From the NCBI GenBank assembly GCA_035640035.1, contig DASQWX010000237.1, positions 1 through 17,672 on the forward strand: 17,672 nt of DNA, in the 5' to 3' direction. The position numbers and the translations under genes are program-made. Source of the stretch: 13-2-20CM-68-14 sp035640035 (GTDB taxonomy: Bacteria > Actinomycetota > Thermoleophilia > Gaiellales > Gaiellaceae). Shown piece after piece: positions 5,330 to 11,785 of this stretch. Position 1 is the first letter of the stretch. Every line of letters begins with the position of its first letter. A model generated the notes under the pieces. That model did no database searches, was not told where the DNA came from, and saw only the letters and a program-made list of their open reading frames with translations.

Positions 5330-7116
5330 CAGTCGCGCCGGACAGAATCGGGACGACGCTGGACACGGCCGTCGACCGTGCCTCGGCCCGCCTGCTCGAG
5401 CTCCAGCACCCGGACGGCTGGTGGGTAGGCGAGCTCGAGTCGAACGCGACGATGATCGCGCAGCACCTGTTCTGGCATCACTTCCTCGGGCTTCGCACGG
5501 ACGACCTCGACCGCAAGATCGCGAACGAGTTGCTCGCGCGGCAGCGTGACGACGGCACGTGGGCGATCTGGTTCGACGGGCCGGGCGACCTCTCGACGAC
5601 GATCGAGGCGTACACCGCGCTGAAGCTGACGGGCGTCGATCCGGGTCCTCGCGCGCGCGAGTTCATCCAGGCCGAAGGCGGCGTCCCGCGCGCGCGCGTG
5701 TTCACGAAGTGCTTCTTGGCCCTCCTCGGGCATTGGCCCTGGCAATGGGTGGCGCGGATGCCGCCCGAGGTCATCCTGCTCCCGCCCGACGGGCCGTTCT
5801 CGGTCTACACGTTCTCCTGCTGGGCGCGGCAGACGGTTGTCCCGCTCTCGGTCGTGCAGGCCCTTCGTCCTATGCGCCGGGCGCCGATCGACCTGCGCGA
5901 GATCGGGGCTCGGCCGGGGCAGACGAGGTCGCCGTCGAGGCCGGGGCCGATCCGACGCGTTGCGTTCGCCACTGCCGAGCGGTGGGTTCGCGACAGGCAG
6001 GAAGCCGACGGCTCCTGGGGCGGAATCCAACCTCCGTGGGTCTGGTCGATCATCATGCTGGCCGCGCTCGGGTACGGGTTCGAGGACGAGACGCTGCGCG
6101 CTGCCGTCGAGGGTTGGCAGGGGTTCACGATCGACGAAGGCGACCGCCTCCGGCCCGAGGCGTGCCAGTCGCCGGTCTGGGACACGGCTCTCGCCGTGAT
6201 CGCCCTGCTCGACGCCGGCGTCCCTCGAGACCATCCGCAGCTACGGCGGGCGGGCGAGTGGCTCGTCGGCGAAGAGGTCACGGTGCGCGGCGACTGGGCC
6301 GTTCGGAAGCCGGACCTCGCTCCCGGCGGCTGGGCGTTCGAGTTCGACAACGACCTCTATCCCGACGTCGACGACACGGCGGTCGTCGCCCTCGCCCTTC
6401 GCGGCCTCGGCCTCGGCGCCGACGCCGTCGACCGCGGTCTCGCCTGGACGGCCGGGATGCAATCGCGGAACGGCGGTTGGGGCGCATTCGACGTCGACAG
6501 CGAGGCGCACTGGCTCTACAAGCTCCCGTTCTGCGATTTCGGCAAGGTGACCGACGAGCCGAGCGCGGACGTGACCGGGCACGCGCTGGAGGCCCTCGCG
6601 CCCGAGGCGCGCTACGCACGCGAGGTCGAGCGCGGCCTCGACTGGCTGCTGGCCGAGCAGGAGCCCGACGGCTCCTGGTTCGGCCGCTGGGGTGTCAATC
6701 ACATCTACGGCACCGGCGCCGCGCTGCCTGCGCTCGCGGCGGCCGGAGTGGCCTCGGATCACCCGGCGATGCGACGTGCGGTCTCGTGGCTCGACTCGGT
6801 CCAACAGCCGGACGGAGGCTTCGGCGAGGACATTCGCTCGTACGCGGATCCCGGCTGGCGCGGGCGCGGTCACCCGACTCCTTCTCAGACCGCCTGGGCG
6901 CTATTAGGCTACGTCGCTGCGGGCGAGGCCGGGTCGCCGCAGGCCGCGCGCGCAGCAGACTGGTTATCTGTCGTACAACGATCTAATGGAGATTGGGTTG
7001 AGGCGAACTACACAGGAACCGGTTTTCCGCTCGACTTCATGATTCGGTACCACCTGTACCGTCTGCACTTTCCGCTCATGGCCCTCGCTCGTCTACGAGA
7101 AAGGCTCGCCGCATGA
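5326..7116 (+). CDS. shc: Squalene-hopene cyclase (probable CTG start)
   Basis: This monotopic membrane enzyme cyclises squalene to hopene/diplopterol. In the 596-residue form the catalytic DxDD motif is YPDVDD (Asp347, Asp349, Asp350), and the His of DVTGHALE (His419) matches the histidine partnering the proton donor in the Alicyclobacillus enzyme. QW-type repeats include QRDDGTW, QEADGSWGG, QSRNGGWG, QEPDGSWFGRWG, QQPDGGFG and QRSNGDW. The first ATG (5452) would delete the conserved LLELQHPDGWWVGELESN. No ATG, GTG or TTG exists between the in-frame stop at 5314-5316 and 5452. CTG 5326 is therefore the best start: it makes a CTGA overlap with hpnE, has AAGGTGG four bases upstream, and gives numbering within one residue of the Alicyclobacillus enzyme. 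About 30 residues seem missing near 190-215, and the position equivalent to Glu45 is Gln46. Confidence 0.93.
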   Translation: MTVAPDRIGTTLDTAVDRASARLLELQHPDGWWVGELESNATMIAQHLFWHHFLGLRTDDLDRKIANELLARQRDDGTWAIWFDGPGDLSTTIEAYTALKLTGVDPGPRAREFIQAEGGVPRARVFTKCFLALLGHWPWQWVARMPPEVILLPPDGPFSVYTFSCWARQTVVPLSVVQALRPMRRAPIDLREIGARPGQTRSPSRPGPIRRVAFATAERWVRDRQEADGSWGGIQPPWVWSIIMLAALGYGFEDETLRAAVEGWQGFTIDEGDRLRPEACQSPVWDTALAVIALLDAGVPRDHPQLRRAGEWLVGEEVTVRGDWAVRKPDLAPGGWAFEFDNDLYPDVDDTAVVALALRGLGLGADAVDRGLAWTAGMQSRNGGWGAFDVDSEAHWLYKLPFCDFGKVTDEPSADVTGHALEALAPEARYAREVERGLDWLLAEQEPDGSWFGRWGVNHIYGTGAALPALAAAGVASDHPAMRRAVSWLDSVQQPDGGFGEDIRSYADPGWRGRGHPTPSQTAWALLGYVAAGEAGSPQAARAADWLSVVQRSNGDWVEANYTGTGFPLDFMIRYHLYRLHFPLMALARLRERLAA

Positions 7117-8117
7117 AATTCCCACTTCGCTCGACGATCCAGATCGGCAGCTACGTCGCCAAGCAGAAGCGCGCCGGCGCGCGCTTTCCCCTCGTGCTGA
7201 TGCTCGAGCCGACGCTTGCCTGCAACATCGCGTGCATCGGCTGCGGGAAGATCCGCGAGTACGAGTCCAACAAGGCCCGGCTCTCCGTCGAGGAATGCAT
7301 CGACGCCGGCGTCCAGTGCCCGGCTCCGGTGGTCTCGATCTGCGGCGGCGAGCCGCTCGTCTACAAGGGGATCGAAGACGTCGTCGTGGGCATGCTCGAG
7401 ATGCAGAAGAACATCGAGCTCTGCACGAACGCGCTCAAGCTCGAGCAGTTCCTCGACGTCTTCAAGCCGAACCCACGACTCACATTCGTCGTCCATCTCG
7501 ACGGGATGCGCGAGATCCACGACTACATCTGCGACTACCCGGGTCTCTGGGACACCGCCGTCGACGCGATCAAGGCCGCCCGCTCGCACGGCTACCGCGT
7601 GACGACCAACACGACCATCTTCAAGGAGACGAAGGTCGAGGACGTCCTGGAGATGATGGATTACCTGACGAACGAGGTCGGGATCGACGGGATGCTCGTC
7701 GCTCCCGGGTACCAGTACTCGCAAATCGACCCGAACCTGACGATGACGCGGGCCGAGCACGAGCAGAAGTTCCGGATCGTCAAGGCCGCGGCGAAGAAGA
7801 ACGGCTATCGCTGGCTCGCCAGCCCCGTCTACCAGGAGTTCCTGGCCGGCGAGCGGAAGCTCGCCTGCGCCCCGTGGGGGTCGATCACCCGCAACCCCTA
7901 CGGCTGGAAGGGACCGTGCTACCTGCTCACCGACGGAATCTTCCCGACGTACGACGCCTTGCTCGAGGGGACCGAGTGGGAGGACTACGGGCCGGGCAAC
8001 GATCCCCGCTGCGAGCATTGCGGGATCCATTCCGGCTTCGAGCCGTCGGCCGCGCTGGTCGCCGCCGACAGCCTCAAGGAAGGCGTCCGGAGCATGGCTT
8101 GGACGCTGACCGGGTAG
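7113..8117 (+). CDS. hpnH: Adenosylhopane synthase HpnH (radical SAM)
   Basis: HpnH is a radical SAM enzyme that adds the 5'-deoxyadenosyl radical to hopene, giving adenosylhopane, the first step of side-chain elongation. The 334-residue product has the N-terminal cluster motif CNIACIGC (Cys37, Cys41, Cys44), binding the 4Fe-4S cluster, then ICGGEPLVY (the GGEP SAM-binding motif), and a C-terminal CEHCGIHSGFEPSA region with further cysteines. It is normal in length for HpnH. The ATG at 7113 overlaps the cyclase stop as ATGA, with GAGAAAGG a few bases upstream as a fair ribosome binding site. Position directly after the cyclase and before hpnG matches the order of reactions. Confidence 0.95.
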   Translation: MKFPLRSTIQIGSYVAKQKRAGARFPLVLMLEPTLACNIACIGCGKIREYESNKARLSVEECIDAGVQCPAPVVSICGGEPLVYKGIEDVVVGMLEMQKNIELCTNALKLEQFLDVFKPNPRLTFVVHLDGMREIHDYICDYPGLWDTAVDAIKAARSHGYRVTTNTTIFKETKVEDVLEMMDYLTNEVGIDGMLVAPGYQYSQIDPNLTMTRAEHEQKFRIVKAAAKKNGYRWLASPVYQEFLAGERKLACAPWGSITRNPYGWKGPCYLLTDGIFPTYDALLEGTEWEDYGPGNDPRCEHCGIHSGFEPSAALVAADSLKEGVRSMAWTLTG

Positions 8118-8686
8118 CGGATGGGCCACTCGTCTTCGCCTGCGCGATGAGCGTCGAGGAGCGCATTGCGAAACGTCTCGGCCCGACGGTTCGGCTCGGT
8201 CTCGGGGCTGCAAACGGAATTCCGTCCGAGAGACGCTTGGTCTCGTTCGGGATCGCCGGTGCGCTCCGGCCGGGGCTCGAGATCGGGACCGTGATCGACG
8301 CGACTCGGGTCGTGGACGAGGACGGCGCGGTGCTCTGGGAAGGCACGCCGCTCGGCGTTCAGCCGGCCCGGACGGGAACGATCCTCGGCGCCGCCAGGAT
8401 CATCGACGACCCGGCGGAGCGCGCGCGGCTCCACGAGTCGAGCGGGGCAGACGCCGTCGATATGGAGTCGGGGCCGCTCGCGCGCACGGGCCGGCTCGCC
8501 GGTTGCATCCGAGCGATCAGCGACACACCCGACCGGAAGCTGGCCGGGCTTGCCAAGGGCGCCAGGGCGAACGGCGACGTCGACTATCTGGGCCTCGCGC
8601 GCGGATTCATCCGCTCTCCTCTGCAGACGGCCCGCGCTGCCCGCGACGCGCGGCGTGCGCTCAAGAGTCTCGAGGCCGTGGCATGA
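8099..8686 (+). CDS. hpnG: Hopanoid-associated nucleoside phosphorylase HpnG
   Basis: HpnG removes adenine from adenosylhopane to give ribosylhopane (or its phosphate). It is related to purine nucleoside phosphorylases and MTA/SAH nucleosidases. In the 195-residue form the family marks are GLGAANGIP (34-42), SFGIAGALRPGLEIG (49-63), VDMESGPLA (120-128, where the nucleosidase family binds the ribose) and ISDTPDR (140-146, with the Asp that contacts the base). The start is uncertain. TTG 8099 overlaps hpnH by 19 nt and keeps the first strand PLVFACAMSVEERI. ATG 8147 would cut this conserved strand and has no ribosome binding site. AAGGAAGG lies about 15 bases before the TTG. The stop overlaps ispH as ATGA. 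Confidence 0.86.
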   Translation: MDADRVADGPLVFACAMSVEERIAKRLGPTVRLGLGAANGIPSERRLVSFGIAGALRPGLEIGTVIDATRVVDEDGAVLWEGTPLGVQPARTGTILGAARIIDDPAERARLHESSGADAVDMESGPLARTGRLAGCIRAISDTPDRKLAGLAKGARANGDVDYLGLARGFIRSPLQTARAARDARRALKSLEAVA

Positions 8687-9609
8687 GCAAGCGCGTCCTC
8701 CTCGCCGCGCCGCGGTCCTTCTGCGCGGGCGTCGACCGGGCGATCGAGATCGTCGAGCGGCTGCTCGGTCAGTACGGGCCGCCGGTCTACGTTCGCCACC
8801 AGATCGTCCACAACGAGCACGTCGTCCGGCACCTCGAGGGACTCGGCGCGGTCTTCGTCGAGCACGAGGACGAGATCCCGCCCGGCGAGATCTGCGTGCT
8901 TTCGGCCCACGGCGTCGCGCCCTCGGTGAAGGAGAACGCCGAGCGTCGGGGGCTCCGCGTCGTCGACGCCGTCTGCCCGCTCGTCTCGAAAGTGCACGCC
9001 GAAGCGCGCCGCTACGCGGACAGCGGCCACCTCGTCGCGCTCGTCGGGCACGCCGATCACGTCGAGGTGATCGGCACCCGCGGCGAGCGGCCGGACTCGA
9101 CGGTCGTGATCGAATCGGCCGAGGACGCCCGGAAGCTCGATCCCGGCGGCAAGCCGGTCGCGGTGATCACCCAGACAACCCTGTCGCTCGACGACGTCGC
9201 GTCCACCGTCGATGCGCTCGCCGATCGCTTCGGCGACCTCAAGCGGCCGGCCGCGGACGACATTTGCTACGCGACGCAGAACAGGCAGGACGCGGTCAAG
9301 GAGATGGTTACCCGGGGGGCCACGCTCATCCTCGTGATCGGCTCGGAAACGAGCTCGAACGCGCAGCGGCTCGTCGAGGTCGCCCGCCTGCACGGCGCCG
9401 AGGCAGCGCTGATCGATGGCGAAAGCGGCCTCGAATCGAACCTCGACGACCACGCCACGATCGGCCTCACCGCAGGGGCTTCCACACCGGAGGAGCTTGT
9501 CCAGGCGGTCGTCGCCCGACTCGCCGAAGCCGGGTACGAGGACCTCGAAGAGGTCGAGGTCGCAAGGGAAGACGTCCACTTCCGTCTGCCGCGGGAGGTC
9601 GTGGCGTGA
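8683..9609 (+). CDS. ispH: 4-hydroxy-3-methylbut-2-enyl diphosphate reductase IspH
   Basis: IspH is the last MEP-pathway enzyme and reduces HMBPP to IPP and DMAPP, the C5 units for FPP and so for squalene. The 308-residue product has the three cluster-binding cysteines Cys14 (RSFCAGV), Cys98 (DAVCPLV) and Cys195 (DICYATQNRQ), the histidines His43 (VHNEHVV) and His76 (SAHGVAP), TQTTLS at 164-169 and the ETSSNAQRL phosphate-binding segment. The start ATG 8683 makes an ATGA overlap with hpnG; the frame is open upstream but has no family residues there. Its place inside the hopanoid operon suggests that precursor supply is raised together with hopanoid production. Whether this is the only ispH copy in the genome cannot be seen here. 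Confidence 0.96.
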   Translation: MSKRVLLAAPRSFCAGVDRAIEIVERLLGQYGPPVYVRHQIVHNEHVVRHLEGLGAVFVEHEDEIPPGEICVLSAHGVAPSVKENAERRGLRVVDAVCPLVSKVHAEARRYADSGHLVALVGHADHVEVIGTRGERPDSTVVIESAEDARKLDPGGKPVAVITQTTLSLDDVASTVDALADRFGDLKRPAADDICYATQNRQDAVKEMVTRGATLILVIGSETSSNAQRLVEVARLHGAEAALIDGESGLESNLDDHATIGLTAGASTPEELVQAVVARLAEAGYEDLEEVEVAREDVHFRLPREVVA

Positions 9610-9992
9610 CGTCTGTGGAGATCCCGTATTCGATCGCTTGCGCGCTGCCGTCGCTTACCGTCATCGACATCACCAACGACGTCTCGCACGAGCTCGAGCG
9701 AAACGGCCACAGCGACGGGATTGCCTATATCTCGCCGACCGACGAGAGCGGGATCGTGCGGGTCAACGAGCGCGAGATGGGTTTCTTCGAGGACCTCGAG
9801 GACATGCTCGGGCGCCTCGTCCCGCTCGAGCTCTCCGACCGCGAGCGCCTCGTCCGATTCCTGATCGGTGCCCGGACGGAGCAGATCCCGTTCCGCGACG
9901 CGCAGCTCTGTCTCGGCCGGTGGCAGCGCGTGCTCCTGCTTGGGTTCGACGGCGCGTCTCCGGGCGGCTGGCTGCTGACGACGATCGGCTGA
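9606..9992 (+). CDS. YjbQ/UPF0047 family protein lacking the usual histidines
   Basis: The 128-residue product resembles the small beta-sandwich YjbQ (UPF0047) family. The matching parts are LTVIDITNDVSHEL (17-30), VRVNEREMGFFEDLEDMLGR (51-70) followed by LVP, and GRWQRVLLLGF (104-114) followed by a Gly-rich turn and a final LLTTIG. Typical members have a central QHTSASLTINE-like motif and two more conserved histidines. Here these positions read ISPTDESGIVRVNE and GRLVP, and the third is also absent, so the usual active site appears lost. The only His residues are 28 and 35. GTG 9606 forms a GTGA overlap with ispH and has GGGAGGT six bases upstream; GTG 9615 is an alternative. The family's function is debated (a secondary thiamine phosphate synthase activity has been reported). 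A role here is unknown. Confidence 0.7.
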   Translation: MTSVEIPYSIACALPSLTVIDITNDVSHELERNGHSDGIAYISPTDESGIVRVNEREMGFFEDLEDMLGRLVPLELSDRERLVRFLIGARTEQIPFRDAQLCLGRWQRVLLLGFDGASPGGWLLTTIG

Positions 9993-9999
9993 GGCGCTA

Positions 10000-10160
10000 G
10001 GAGGGTTTGGCGAAATACTCCCGGTGCCACCGGGCCGCGCTGTCGCCCCCTGGCACCGTCCTCAGTCGCGCCCATATCTACGGATATGGACGCTCCCTGC
10101 GTCCTCCCCAGGAAACGAGCATCGCACCCCGGTGACGAGTGGCACTCCGCCAAACCCTCC
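10000..10160 (+). ncRNA. Candidate structured RNA or complex terminator closed by a 13-bp stem
   Basis: GGAGGGTTTGGCG (10000-10012) and CGCCAAACCCTCC (10148-10160) are exact reverse complements that would close a domain of 161 nt. Inside are CCCGGTG-C-CACCGGG (10020-10034), or alternatively CGGTGCCA (10022-10029) pairing with TGGCACCG (10051-10058). There is also CCATATC-TACG-GATATGG (10072-10089), whose loop is the very stable cUACGg tetraloop, and GAGT/ACTC around GGC (10137-10147). The element starts 8 bases after the yjbQ-like stop, so it could end the hopanoid operon transcript or be a separate RNA. I do not recognise it as SRP RNA, 6S, tmRNA, RNase P RNA or a known riboswitch. No U-run follows. 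Strand is uncertain, since inverted repeats fold on both, although the cUACGg loop favours plus. Confidence 0.45.
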
Positions 10161-10180
10161 GTGGTCGGGGCGGTTGGCCT

Positions 10181-10215
10181 TTGTCAGGCCGCAGTTGCCC
10201 AGTACCATCGGGACA
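10181..10215 (+). promoter_or_regulatory. Putative promoter giving a leaderless transcript
   Basis: TTGTCA (10181-10186) and TACCAT (10203-10208) are separated by 16 bases and fit the housekeeping-sigma pattern of high-GC Gram-positives (TTGACA and TANNNT). The ATG at 10215 lies seven bases after the -10 hexamer, exactly where transcription would start. No Shine-Dalgarno precedes this ATG, which agrees with a leaderless mRNA. Confidence 0.5.
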
Positions 10216-10877
10216 TGGATCGGGCGCGTCGGCACCAGCGCCTCCTCTCGGTGCTCGCCTTCGGGCTGTTGGCGCTCGTCGCCGAGCTGGTCGGTCGCAG
10301 CCTGACCCATCGCCTCGATGTCGGCAGGCACGTCGCTGCGCCGGGATACGCCGGCGCCGACTACTACCCGTTCCTGCTCGCCGCGGTGAAGGTCGGGATC
10401 GCGCTGCTGCTCGCACGCCTGGCCTGGCGGTTCGCGCGGGCACACGCCGCAGCGCGGGCCGCTCGACGGCTCCTCGCCGCTGTCGGCACCCGGCCGGCAC
10501 GCGCACCACGCTTCCGCGTCGAGTTTTCCGGACGCTTGTGGCTCGCGTCCTTCGTCGTGACCGCGCTCTTCTACCTCGTGCAGACCGACGCGGAGGAGAT
10601 TTCGAGCGGCCGCTGGCCGCTGCTCGCGCCGTGGCTGCATACCTCCGCACTGCCGGTCTTCGCCGTGCTCGCGGTCTTCGTCGCGGTGGTCTGGGGCGCG
10701 GTCGCAGGCTGGCTCGCGGACTACGAGCGGTTTGCCGAGGCAACCGTCGCGCGGGCGGATCGGGCAGTGCACGATCTGCAGGCCCCTCCGGTCGACCGAC
10801 CGGCGGACGCGCTCGGGACGCCTCGCCGTCTCTTCGGCCTCGCGTTCGAGAGCCGGCCTCCACCCGCACCGGCCTAG
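10215..10877 (+). CDS. Unrecognised membrane protein with four predicted helices
   Basis: I do not recognise this 220-residue protein. It has hydrophobic segments near residues 9-27, 52-72, 107-123 and 144-167, a basic cytoplasmic-type stretch at 71-107 rich in Ala and Arg, and a hydrophilic Pro-rich C-terminal tail (189-220). Histidines at 32, 39 and 142 lie near predicted membrane ends. The start ATG 10215 is favoured over an in-frame ATG at 10086, because the upstream part overlaps the structured element, has no hydrophobic core or family look, and a promoter points exactly at 10215. It heads a run of membrane genes that ends in a CopC-CopD fusion, so a copper or respiratory assembly role is possible but not shown by any motif. 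Confidence 0.72.
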   Translation: MDRARRHQRLLSVLAFGLLALVAELVGRSLTHRLDVGRHVAAPGYAGADYYPFLLAAVKVGIALLLARLAWRFARAHAAARAARRLLAAVGTRPARAPRFRVEFSGRLWLASFVVTALFYLVQTDAEEISSGRWPLLAPWLHTSALPVFAVLAVFVAVVWGAVAGWLADYERFAEATVARADRAVHDLQAPPVDRPADALGTPRRLFGLAFESRPPPAPA

Positions 10878-10903
10878 CCCGCGCGCGCCGTCCGCCCGCG
10901 GGC
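10877..10903 (+). terminator. GC-rich hairpin after the 4-TM gene
   Basis: GCCCGCG (10877-10883) pairs with CGCGGGC (10897-10903) around 13 bases, starting in the stop codon of the 4-TM gene. It may attenuate or process the transcript before the next gene, 32 bases on. There is no U-run, so full termination is uncertain. Confidence 0.35.
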
Positions 10904-10935
10904 CTCGTGCTTGACGTCGACCTTGCGGGAGGAAG

Positions 10936-11217
10936 ATGGAGTCTCAGTACGCAACCGAGGCGGCGGCGTCACGACGACGATCGCTGCGGGCCTGGACGAT
11001 CGAGTTCCTCGGGCCCTTGACGATGCTCGCGGGCGTCGCGTGGGCGTTCCTCCAGCCGTACCGGCTGACGATTCTGCATCCGCACGGGCAGGGGTTCTGG
11101 TGGCTGCTCTCCGAGCCGCCGCTCTACGTGATCCTCGTCGGGCTCGGCTTCGCCGTCTTCGTCGCGCCGGCCCTGATCGAGGACCTCGAAGAGGCAGAGG
11201 ATGCTGCCGAAGGCTGA
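10936..11217 (+). CDS. Small unrecognised two-helix membrane protein
   Basis: This 93-residue protein has hydrophobic segments near 22-40 and 61-81, a basic N-terminal tail and an acidic C-terminal tail (EDLEEAEDAAEG). The loop between the helices has His48 and His50 with nearby aromatics (ILHPHGQGFWW), a placement that could bind a metal or meet a partner outside the membrane. The start ATG 10936 is preceded by GGGAGGAAG, a strong Shine-Dalgarno but with only three bases between its GGAGG core and the ATG. Its 3' end overlaps the next gene by 17 nt, so the two are translationally linked and their products probably act together. I cannot name a family. Confidence 0.75.
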   Translation: MESQYATEAAASRRRSLRAWTIEFLGPLTMLAGVAWAFLQPYRLTILHPHGQGFWWLLSEPPLYVILVGLGFAVFVAPALIEDLEEAEDAAEG

Positions 11218-11785
11218 GTTCGTCCACTGGTGGTTCGCCACCGGCTTTCTGATCATCGGCCTTCTGCTGCTCGCGGAGGCGGTGGTCGGCGAGGAGGTTT
11301 GGCGGCGGCGGCCCTGGCGCGCATACCTCTGGCCGTCGTTCGCCTTCCTGATGGGGGTTCTCATGTGGCCGGTGATGGTGTTCTTCACCAGCTCGACCAT
11401 TCACATGCTCGCCCACGGCTCGTGGGCGCAGGTGATGATGCTCGCCGGCGCAGCGGAGCTCGGGCTCGTCCGCGGCAAGCTACGGAGCCCGTACTGGCGG
11501 CTCTGCACCGCGCTCGCGTTCGTCGTCTCGGGCGCGGCGTTCCTGATCCACGAGCAGAACAGCTGGCTGTACGCCCGTTCGGCCTTCCTGCATCACCTGA
11601 TCGGCTGGACGCTCGTCGGCGGCGCGATCTTCCCGCTGTTCCGGACCGTCCGACCGCGCGCCGCGGTGCTGCAGACGGGCTTCGCGCTCGTGTTCGTCGT
11701 CCTTTCGATCTGCCTCTTTTGCGACCGCGACGTGGCGCCGGTGTTCGGCCACCTGTCGCCGTTGGCTGGCCCACCCCACCGATGA
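11201..11785 (+). CDS. Unrecognised six-helix membrane protein with several histidines
   Basis: The 194-residue product is almost all membrane: hydrophobic segments lie near 8-30, 41-62, 73-91, 99-116, 126-147 and 154-174. Histidines at 9, 68, 72, 117, 131 and 132 lie in or near the helices (FVHWW, TIHMLAHGSW, LIHEQNSW, FLHHLIGW). This resembles membrane proteins that bind heme or copper, but no known signature is present. Two cysteines (171, 174) form CLFC near the end of the last helix, and a final stretch has His184 and His193. The start ATG 11201 overlaps the previous gene by 17 nt, with GAAGAGG six bases upstream. The stop overlaps copCD as ATGA. Coupling to both sides suggests a complex with the CopC-CopD product. 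Confidence 0.78.
   Translation: MLPKAEFVHWWFATGFLIIGLLLLAEAVVGEEVWRRRPWRAYLWPSFAFLMGVLMWPVMVFFTSSTIHMLAHGSWAQVMMLAGAAELGLVRGKLRSPYWRLCTALAFVVSGAAFLIHEQNSWLYARSAFLHHLIGWTLVGGAIFPLFRTVRPRAAVLQTGFALVFVVLSICLFCDRDVAPVFGHLSPLAGPPHR

Noticed and set aside
5452..7116. ATG 5452 as the start of the cyclase
   Set aside because: It removes the conserved N-terminal region encoded just upstream and would leave a 122-nt gap in an otherwise overlapping operon.
10000..10160. MITE or other small mobile element with 13-bp terminal repeats
   Set aside because: No target-site duplication flanks the arms, and the inner hairpins fit an RNA better. A genome-wide copy search would decide.
10086..10214. 43-residue N-terminal extension of the 4-TM protein
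   Set aside because: It overlaps the structured element and the promoter, and its sequence has no domain character.
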